Shown here: in pieces, positions 56,789-64,000 of the stretch
Layout of the letters: every line of letters begins with the position of its first letter
Numbering within the stretch: position 1 is the first letter of the stretch
Origin: Phialophora verrucosa
Lineage: Eukaryota > Ascomycota > Eurotiomycetes > Chaetothyriales > Herpotrichiellaceae
Length of the DNA stretch: 64,000 nucleotides
Reading direction: 5' to 3'
NCBI GenBank assembly: GCA_002099365.1
Contig: MSED01000002.1
Coordinates: forward strand, 1,674,001 to 1,738,000
Made by a program: the position numbers and the translations under genes
Notes under the pieces: model-generated
What the model was told of the DNA's origin: nothing
Databases searched by the model: none
Seen by the model: only the letters and a program-made list of their open reading frames with translations

Positions 56789-57718
56789 GTTGGATTGGTG
56801 GGGTTTCTACTTTGGACTTTGATCTTACGGTGTGTCGCATTGTGTAAGCTTCGATGCCGCGTATTGAGATGCGAGGGTGGATGATTTGACGTAGGGGTGA
56901 CCATGATGTCACTACTCCTGGCTTGGACGCGGTCCTCGATTGTCTGCGCGTATCCAAGGCTGGACTAGGTAAGCCGGGGAACTGCGTGCGCTCGCAGAAC
57001 TTGGCCACCTTAGCCCTTGACCTGCTCGAAAGGCTGACAAGTGCATGGTGTTGCATGTTGCTTGGGCCCATTTGCGTGACGGGTTATCATTCCAGAGCGT
57101 TCCCCCAGGTCCGTTTGCCCTGTCACGGCAGAGTGAGGCAAGTCAAAGACGCATTCAGCACCCGGAACACGATCCGTAAAGCCTCGTTATGACGTTGGGT
57201 CAACCCCTGATCTTCGGTACCAGAAACATCGATCCGCAGGTTCACCTGTTGGTCCTGACACCACTGCCAGGGGGACCATCGGCCATTGGCCGTCGACAGT
57301 AGGCAACGAGGGTCTGTGGATTTGACGGGGGCCGAAACCCCAGCTCAGGCGGCGAATCGGAAGTCAAATCCGAGCACCTCCAATATCAAAAACCCCTGCC
57401 TTGCACCATGAGCGACAGAACGATGATGCTTGCACCTCTGACTTCACAGCCTTTCGCTCGTCTTCTATCCTTCACGGCACTTACCGATACTTCACTCGGG
57501 CTATGGCATCACCAGCGCCATTGAAGGCCGTGACATCATTGCTCACGTCAAACCACAAGTATAAGTAACTCTTGCACTTCTCTCCCATCTTCATCTTCTC
57601 ACCTTCATATTTCAAACCATTGACTCGAACCAGAACAACTTCCCGTCCACAACAACCACTCAAATCACCCACCAAACACTGCTGTACCTACTCCTACCAC
57701 CAACACAACAATTACAAA
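56789..57718. promoter_or_regulatory. Divergent region with promoter of the CON-10-like gene
   Basis: About 930 bases between the HhH gene (-) and the CON-10-like gene (+). Stress-response elements AGGGG/CCCCT occur at 57204-57208, 57269-57273 and 57393-57397. A TATAAG box lies at 57560-57565, about 155 bases before the ATG, and a C/A-rich leader with tcttc runs follows. These fit an inducible, strongly transcribed gene, but factor binding is inferred. Confidence 0.45.
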
Positions 57719-58048
57719 ATGGCCGACAACAACCCCGGTAACTTCGCCAACCGTCCCAAGGAAGAGGTCCAGGAAATCGCTTCCAAGGGAGGCCAGGCCA
57801 GCCACAACTCCGGCTTCGCCAGCATGGATCCAGACAAGCAGGTAAGTGCTTACACCTCGGTCACACCCGGCCAATTGAGCCATCGTTTCATTTGGAGATG
57901 AGACGACGCAGTACTAACGGTTATCTTACAGAGAGAAATTGCGTCCAAGGGCGGCCAGGCTTCCAGCGGTTCCTTCGAGCCAGGCAGTGAGAGAGCCGCC
58001 GAGGCAGGACGCAAGGGAGGACAAGCCAGCGGTGGCGGTACCTCCTAG
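57719..58048 (+). CDS. con-10-like: CON-10/GsiB-type stress and conidiation protein (KGG repeats)
   Basis: Two exons, 57719-57841 and 57932-58048, giving 79 residues; the intron has a CTAAC branch site at 57913-57917. The protein contains three KGG-type repeats: IASKGGQASHNSGF, IASKGGQASSGSF and AGRKGGQASGGG (PF10685 type). It is strongly hydrophilic and Gly/Ser-rich. CON-10 of Neurospora accumulates in conidia and relatives (bacterial GsiB) in stress; they are thought to behave like LEA hydrophilins protecting against dehydration. The promoter carries three STRE-like sites and a TATA-like box. Complete. Confidence 0.93.
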
Positions 58049-58646
58049 ACGGCCAATGCGTTGCGTCGAGAGCGGCTATTCGCTGTAGCTTCTACTGCTG
58101 CTGCTAGAACGCTCGTAGACGGGATCATGGAGGCGGAGAGATGCACCTGATGTGCAGCACCTGTATTTGTACGAATCAATCATATGGATCTTCCAGCGAA
58201 GAACCCAGCCAGAGAACTCAAGGCAGGAATGAACTATGGGGAGGTGAGGCGGGTGACTTCGGTTGCTAGTCCGCACACTGTACTTGTAGTCTTCTTGACA
58301 AGGGAGCGAGAGATAGCTGAACATGAACATGAAAATGATCAAAGTGACGCGTTTAAAAGAGAGACCCTCGCTTTTCGAACATTTTCTTCACACCAAGTTT
58401 CGATTCTCTCTTACGAGTACTCGTACACACTACTTGCACGCGTAGTTTGGCTGATCCTGCATCAGGAGGCCTATGCGAATCGGTCATTGGCCGTCGGTAA
58501 TCTAATACTAGTACCTTGCATTGGATCTACGTTGGAGTGGTCATACCCAACGAGCGAGTCAGACCTCAACGCTTATTTATGATACGTGTTGCTTGGCTTA
58601 TGGAATCCTGTGCCCTCGCTGAAGTAAACACGGCTTCCAAGCACGC
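58049..58646. other. Intergenic with a 14-bp palindrome
   Basis: About 600 bases between two convergent genes. It contains the perfect palindrome TACGAGTACTCGTA at 58412-58425. No coding region is supported. Confidence 0.55.
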
Positions 58647-60314
58647 TCATGGACTCTCAGCCAAAGGGCTCTTCGCCCTCAACTTCTCACCATACCACTT
58701 GAGAAAGAGCGGCGCCGGCGCCAGCGGTAGAGCGAGACACCCCAGCAGGGTCATGGTCCAATGCACCCCAATGCCTTCATACATGGGCCTGGCTGCCACA
58801 ACCATGGTGCCGGCGATCAAATACCGCGCCATGGTGATGCTGGCGAGCGCCACGGCGCTGTGCTCCGTGTAGCTGTCGACAATGTACTCGTAGCTGCTAA
58901 CGTAGAGGGCGGTCGCGACGACGCCGAAGCCGAAACAAGCGGCCAGGCCGGACCAGATGGACAGGCTCGCGTAGTTGGTCCAGCCCAGCCAGAAGAGCGA
59001 GATGGGCAGCAGCGGCGACGTGACGATCGCAGGCCACAGTCTGTACTCGGGCTTGACGGGGGCTTGGGGCACGTGGTGCGTCTTCGCCCGCGACCAGCGG
59101 AACAGGGCCGGCGCCGAGAGCGTGAAGAAGGTCGATCCCGCGGCGATGGACGCGAAGCACGACCCCGTCCGCCCGTCCGAGAGCCCGTACGTCTGCTTGA
59201 AGATGTAGTCGAAGCCCGAGAGGAAGCTGAACAGCAGGATGTAGATGAGGATGAGGTAGCAGCCCAGCACGGCCACGACGGGTTCGTTCTTGAAGTACAC
59301 GACCGGCATGGGCAGTGTGTCTCGCAGGCGCTGTGCGAGGGATGCCTTCTCGGCATGCTCGGACACGTACGTGTACCGAGAAGAAGACGAGTCCGCGGCG
59401 GCGACGCGACGGAGGTGTCTCGCCCGCCAGTCCAGCAGGATGGGCAGGTACGTTTCGGGCAGGAAGAGCAGGGCGACGACAAAGGCGGCGCCGGAGATGG
59501 CGAGCGTCACCCAGTCCGGCCAGTGCCAGCTCAAGCGCTTGTCCTGGACGAGCCAGCCGCCCGCCACGGGGGCGAGCATCGGGGCCGCCACGTTCGCCCA
59601 CGCAATGATCGGGAAGGCGAACGCGCGCTTGACGGGCCGGAACTGGTCGCTGACACTGGCGCCATTGATGCCCAACGCCGCGCTGGCGAACAGGCCGACA
59701 AAGTACCGACACACGATCCGGCCGCCTAGGTTCGACGTGAACGCGCAGCCGAGCACGAAGCACAGGTAACAAAACGTGCATCCGAGGTAGACTGGGTTGC
59801 GCCCGACCGTCTCTGAGAGGGGCCCGCAGAAGAGACAGCCGGATCCGATCCCAAAGAGATACATTGCTTGCGAGAGATTCGCGGCGACTTTGCTGACGCC
59901 GTACGCTTCACTCATCCGCGTGTTCGCCATCGAGTCAGCACCGCTTGCCCATCCCTGGGAGAAGATGAGGAACGACAGGACGACGATGTTCTTGCACCGA
60001 GCGGCCAGTGACCAGTTGCGCGGGTCAAGAGGGTCGGCGTCTCCCTGGAGCTGGACGACGATTTTCTTTCTACTGTCATCGACGCCATCGTGATCAGGCT
60101 CCGCGTGGGCCTGCTTCTCGAGATTCACTGTCGCGAGGTCGGTTGGTTTCTCGGTCGCTGATTGTTCAGATGTGTCTTTGGATCCGACGCTCGCTTCAGG
60201 ATCCAGGAGCTTGCTGTCTCCGGACGGGGACGAATGGCCCTCTTGGCGACTCTGCTTCTGCCAATGTCTTTCCACGTCCTTGCCAATTCGTCGGTACTGC
60301 ACTACTGACCACAT
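58647..60314 (-). CDS. MFS transporter, DHA1 (polyamine/drug:H+ antiporter) type
   Basis: A single exon of 555 residues from ATG 60314. A ~100-residue charged cytosolic N-terminus ends in GDADPLDPRNWSLAARCKN, the usual entry of fungal DHA1 proteins. Twelve hydrophobic segments can be followed, with the motif-A loop GPLSETVGRNPVY (164-176), the antiporter-like loop region AAPMLAPVAGGWL and the typical central cytosolic loop LPETYLPILLDWRARHLRR. Family members export polyamines, azoles and other toxic compounds at the plasma membrane. The 3' half is very GC-rich, producing long antisense shadow frames. The substrate cannot be assigned. Confidence 0.9.
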   Translation of the reverse strand: MWSVVQYRRIGKDVERHWQKQSRQEGHSSPSGDSKLLDPEASVGSKDTSEQSATEKPTDLATVNLEKQAHAEPDHDGVDDSRKKIVVQLQGDADPLDPRNWSLAARCKNIVVLSFLIFSQGWASGADSMANTRMSEAYGVSKVAANLSQAMYLFGIGSGCLFCGPLSETVGRNPVYLGCTFCYLCFVLGCAFTSNLGGRIVCRYFVGLFASAALGINGASVSDQFRPVKRAFAFPIIAWANVAAPMLAPVAGGWLVQDKRLSWHWPDWVTLAISGAAFVVALLFLPETYLPILLDWRARHLRRVAAADSSSSRYTYVSEHAEKASLAQRLRDTLPMPVVYFKNEPVVAVLGCYLILIYILLFSFLSGFDYIFKQTYGLSDGRTGSCFASIAAGSTFFTLSAPALFRWSRAKTHHVPQAPVKPEYRLWPAIVTSPLLPISLFWLGWTNYASLSIWSGLAACFGFGVVATALYVSSYEYIVDSYTEHSAVALASITMARYLIAGTMVVAARPMYEGIGVHWTMTLLGCLALPLAPAPLFLKWYGEKLRAKSPLAESP

Positions 60315-61392
60315 GTTTTTGCCGGCTTTCGAGCAACTTCATCCTATGGATCGCCGCTGGGGTCTGTGAGAGGGAGGGAGGAAAATTACCTCGGTGTGAG
60401 CCGACAAGTGTACATTGCTGCAAAGGCGTGTGTAAAGTCGACCGATATAATGTCCAGCGTGAGCATCGTGTGACGTATTTCCTTATTCGATCGCCAGCTC
60501 TATGCCCGCAGCTGCGAGTGGCTGGCCAGGACGATGCCGTGCGTGACGTCAAAGTTGGCTTCTGAGAAACACCGAGGTTGGTATCTCGTCTACGCCGGTG
60601 CAAAGTCCAGAAGACTACTTGTACGACCCCCCATTCATTTAGGCAACTGGAATGATCAATCAGAGGTCAGATCTAATACCTCAGCTCGAAGCCGCAGCTG
60701 CTCTTGGAATAAGCGTTTGCCAGCGGCTATTCTTAGTTTATAGCGGCGGGAGAATCCTTGTTTGGGGCCAGCGGCTCAGCACCTGGTGGTAAGCAGTCAA
60801 CGCCATTCCCTTCACCGACGCGTAAACACACACAAGTTTGTTAGGGATCCTTGATGAATGGTGGCTTGAGAGGCTGTCAGCCAATGGATGTTATGGTGTA
60901 CGAGATGCGCCATCATTATACACGACGTATTCGCCCCCGTCAGAGTCACTAATTAGGATCTTTCTCTATCCTACCTGCGAGACTGAAGCGCAGGATCACC
61001 ACAATCAGCCACTTTTACCGAAACCGTCCCCATAATCCAGCGGGCGTCTTACTTTTACCTCCATACCAGTCTAGCTTCGGTCCGTGAAAAGAAGCTTTAT
61101 CCAAGCTCACCGGTAAGGCGTGCTCCTAACTCTGGAACCCGGCCACATCGCGGGGCGTAAGCTGGGCGAGGAAAGCTTCGACGCGCCTTACGCATTTCCT
61201 GCCAGGCGGACCAGTAATTATGTCAGTCAGGCAACGTGGTGCAAAGTATAAAGGGGACCTGCGGGTTTCAAGATGCCAACCGAGTAAGCCATCTCAAGCT
61301 GCCTCAGCTCGTTCATCATCGACACAATTCCGTCGACGCTTTTCTCCAAGAAAAGAAATCCCCTAACACAACCGGCACGCACTCAATCCGCC
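60315..61392. promoter_or_regulatory. Divergent region with TATA box for the gene at 61393
   Basis: About 1.1 kb between divergent genes. On the + side a TATAAAG box lies at 61247-61253, about 145 bases before the ATG, overlapping an AGGGG stress-element core (61252-61256). The leader is A/C-rich. On the minus side is the transporter promoter; nothing specific is seen there. Confidence 0.5.
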
Positions 61393-61910
61393 ATGGATCT
61401 GGGCCAAGGAGACGGCTGGCTGACGGACTCGGATATCAAGCTCTTCGACCCCAACAACTTTCACAGCGAAATCCAGCAACTCGAGCAGGACGACGGAACC
61501 TCCGTCACCGAAGACCAATATTCCAGCCTCGTCGCCTTCCTGACGGGCGTCGCCAATGCTCAAGTCAATTTCGGGAAGAAAACGTCTCTCCAGATGGACC
61601 AGTCCATGTTGCAGTACGCCATGCAGGGTGTCTCGGCCCCGGCCACCGACGAGTTCGACCCGGACCAGGTGTCTGAGTGTGTCTCGCAGCTCGTCCAGGA
61701 GGGCCACCTCAACAACATCTTTGCGTACCTAGCCGTGATGAATAAGGATCAGATCGACTTCACGAGCGCGTCCCCAGAAATCCAGACCGCACTGGACAGT
61801 ATCTCCCCCGAAATTGCCGACGTCAAAGGCGATCAGCCGATGCTTGTGAGTTGGGCGACTTGTGAAAAGGATCCGCGCGGCTGCTAATCGTGTTTTAATA
61901 GGAACTTTAA
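61393..61910 (+). CDS. Small acidic protein of unknown function
   Basis: Two exons, 61393-61845 and a 9-nt last exon 61902-61910 (GAA CTT TAA), giving 153 residues. Without splicing the frame would run on to 61887, but the GTGAGT donor and TTTTAATAG acceptor argue for the short ending MLEL. The protein is acidic and helical (WLTDSDIKLFDPNNF, TEDQYSSLVAFLTGVANAQ, CVSQLVQEGHLNNIFAYLAVMNKDQI) without signal peptide or membrane segment. No family is recognised. A strong TATA box and clean leader suggest it is well expressed. Confidence 0.7.
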
Positions 61911-62438
61911 AGCCATCCTTCCTTTGGGGTGTACGGCGAACGAGGCAACTGAAGGGCGCGGAGTTTGGAAGAATTCAGCGGGCGGGGCGGGCCGGCAGGC
62001 GACGGTGATGCATTGCGTGAATCTGACGCTGGTCGCACTTCGAAGGGAGCCATCCAATCCTGTGTATAGATTGGCTTTATTCCTTTACCCTGCGACCATT
62101 CATGGGTACATATATGGTGCAAAATCGGTGACGGCAGAGAAAGCAGAAGGAGAAGGAGAAGACCAGGAGAACAGACGAGAAGCGAAGCTGCTTTCTGCAC
62201 AGCGGATTCCATACAGTCGTACTAATTGAACTAGACGGTTTCACCAGCACTGTATCAGGCGAGGATGTATCTGCTCGAAAAGGGAATGTCTTGAATCGGG
62301 CGAGCTAAGCCTACCGGCCTGGGCGACTCTTACTTAAAGATTTCTCTATAGAATGGTACGCACTGCGAGCGGAGCAGGCTTGCCGGGCCGGTTTCCAACT
62401 CAGACCTGAGCGGCTCGCTTTTTTTTGATGACTTCTAT
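61911..62438. other. Intergenic, convergent 3' regions
   Basis: About 530 bases between convergent genes; short frames at 61907-62229 on both strands are unsupported. A T-run lies at 62420-62426. Confidence 0.5.
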
Positions 62439-63697
62439 CTATGCAAATTCCACCACGTTGCGTAGGGTGCCGATCTTCGATATCGATACCTCCATCTTAT
62501 TGCCGGGCTTGAGGAACCTCGGGGGGCTCATGCCAAATCCGACGCCTAATGAGGGAGGAGGAGAAGTCAGCTACAGGACGTGAACGGAACAGCAAGAACG
62601 GAGGTGAATGGAAGGGAACAGCAAGAACAGAGATCAAGACGTAGAGAGAGGCAGACACGCATGCAATGCATGAAATGCCGGATACAGCCGTGACGCGGAC
62701 TTACCTCCCGGAGTTCCCGTCATGATGACCTGACCCTTCTGTAGCGTCGTGCCTTGGCTCAGGTACGAGACGATGTACGCGCAGTCGAAGAGCAAGTCCG
62801 AGACGCTCTCGCTCTGCCGCGTCTCGCCGTCAACAATGGTCTTGAGGTGCAGTTGCGCGGGATCGGGGATGAGCTGCGACGACACGATCACCGGACCTAG
62901 CGGCGCGTACGTGTCGAACCCCTTGGAGAAGCCCCATTGCGGGATCCGTCCGGCCAGTTCGGGATCTCGTTGGAGTTTGCGCGACGAGACGTCGTTGCCG
63001 GCCGTGTAGCCCGCGACGTAGTCGAGGGCTTCTTCGCGGGAGACGTCTTTTGCGTCACGGCCCATGACGATGCACTAGTAGCCGGTCAGTCAGCAGTTCG
63101 TCAGTCGGTTGATGGCGAGCTTTGGTGGTGTGTGCGTGGATGTGACAATGAAGATGATTTCGCCGCATCAGGAACACGTACCAACTCGCCCTCGTAGTCC
63201 GCTTGATCATCCTGCGCGAGCTTGGGGATCACCACTGGCGCGTCGTGGTCCTGCAGACATGTATTGGGTTTGAAGAAGAAAAACGGGAACGGCGGAGGTT
63301 GTCGTCCCGCTTCCTTGACTGTCGAACGCAAGATTTCTCGTCAGCATCGTCTGTCCTAGCCCACTCACTCGCTCGCTCGCTTGGGGATTGAGTCCATGGA
63401 TGAGGATACCCAAAACGTACTGTGCTTTGCGTAGTTCAACCCGATGGCCCTGATCACGGGGACATCGTCCTTGGTCAGCGGCCCGAGGATCTTCTTCACC
63501 GTCACGGTCTCGTCGGTCACTTTCGTCTTCCCGGACGTGTCGAAGATGTCGTCTCCGGTGATGACCTTGGCTTGCAACTTGTCCGCTTCCGTGACGTTGC
63601 CTAGGTCGAAATCTTCGGTCGGGAGAATTGGCTCGCCGCGCAGGGTTCGTCCGTCCGTGGCTACGAACCGGATTAGGCGTGTCCAGGGGAGCTTCAT
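62439..63697 (-). CDS. Fumarylacetoacetate hydrolase (FAH) family protein, second copy
   Basis: Four exons: 63421-63697, 63182-63318, 62705-63074 and 62439-62545, giving 296 residues. Signatures run in order: AIGLNYAKHIKEAG, FFKPNTCLQDHDAPVVIP, DYEGELCIVMGRDAKDVS, VAGYTAGNDVSSRKLQ, GFSKGFDTYAPLGPVIV, LSQGTTLQKGQVIMTGTPGGVGFG and PGNKMEVSISKIGTLRNVV. Metal ligands Glu135, Glu137 and Asp166 are intact with the family's 31-residue span. It is a closer match to the canonical fungal FAHD-type acylpyruvase/oxaloacetate decarboxylase group than the copy at 42379-43571. Substrate unknown. The start is the ATG at 63697; an upstream open stretch in the same frame is probably the leader. Confidence 0.93.
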
Positions 63698-64000
63698 TGT
63701 GTTTGTCTGAGTAGTGATTCCGATACTGATAGTGAGGCTTGGTGCTCTTGGAATGTGTTGATACTTTTGCGTCGCGGATGATATATCGACAATTAAGTGT
63801 GTTTCATAATGGCGTTCATGGCAGCGTGGTGGGGAGGATGGAGGATTGCGCTTGCGGGGAAAGAACGGACCCGATATCGGCCTTAACAGGAACCCTCCTT
63901 TGGAGAGGGCCGTACGATACGAGCGATGCTCGTCAGGGGTGACGCCACGGAGCACATTCTTACGGGATTGATGGCCACTTACTATGGCCAGCTCTCAGAG
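63698..64000. other. Promoter side of the second FAH gene, window end
   Basis: About 300 bases upstream of the FAH start reaching the window edge. No feature recognised. Confidence 0.4.

Noticed and set aside
57233..57247. 15-base match to the reverse complement of the conserved 18S rRNA 3' end
   Set aside because: The match stops on both sides; no further rRNA or ITS-like sequence follows, so chance or a tiny remnant is more likely.
58761..59729. 322-codon frame antisense to the MFS transporter
   Set aside because: Shadow of a GC-rich coding region; Arg/Glu/Gly-rich composition with no domain.

Overview
The window is nuclear DNA of a filamentous ascomycete (Pezizomycotina). Genes carry several short introns with GT..AG borders and CTAAC-type branch points (for example 24761-24770 and 57911-57920). 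The gene content is typically fungal: SAR1, PP1, eIF3a, a CON-10 family stress protein, HET-domain proteins, a YEA4-type UDP-sugar transporter and a DHA1 drug transporter. I cannot name the species; Eurotiomycetes or Dothideomycetes are guesses. I support 25 protein-coding genes. Many starts had to be corrected by adding small first exons or moving to the first real ATG.

Layout. 1-30 kb is a housekeeping block: a DUF2457 protein, the SAR1 COPII GTPase, the PP1 catalytic subunit, a leucine-rich-repeat protein, a patatin-type triacylglycerol lipase, a YTA7/ATAD2-type bromodomain AAA ATPase and a UDP-sugar transporter, separated by long intergenic stretches. 30.7-46.5 kb looks accessory: two convergent HET-domain genes, a gene with a Zn-cluster-like motif that runs into a GAG/AGG/GGA microsatellite, two small hydrophobic/coiled-coil proteins with internal tandem repeats, an extradiol-dioxygenase-like VOC protein next to a fumarylacetoacetate-hydrolase-family (FAH) enzyme, and a doubtful retropepsin-like fragment. 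47-57 kb is conserved again: a Rdx/SelT-type thioredoxin-fold protein, the G-protein gamma subunit overlapping an unrecognised gene, eIF3a, a METTL18/Hpm1-type histidine methyltransferase and an HhH-GPD-like protein. 57.7-64 kb holds a CON-10/KGG stress protein, a DHA1 MFS transporter, an unknown small protein and a second FAH-family enzyme.

How genes relate. Most are independent housekeeping genes. The one plausible metabolic pair is the VOC dioxygenase and its FAH neighbour on the same strand (ring cleavage followed by hydrolysis or decarboxylation of the product). The HET pair and the two small membrane/coiled-coil proteins resemble genes seen in fungal self/non-self regions, but no defined system can be proven from sequence alone. 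No rRNA, tRNA, CRISPR array or intact transposon was found.
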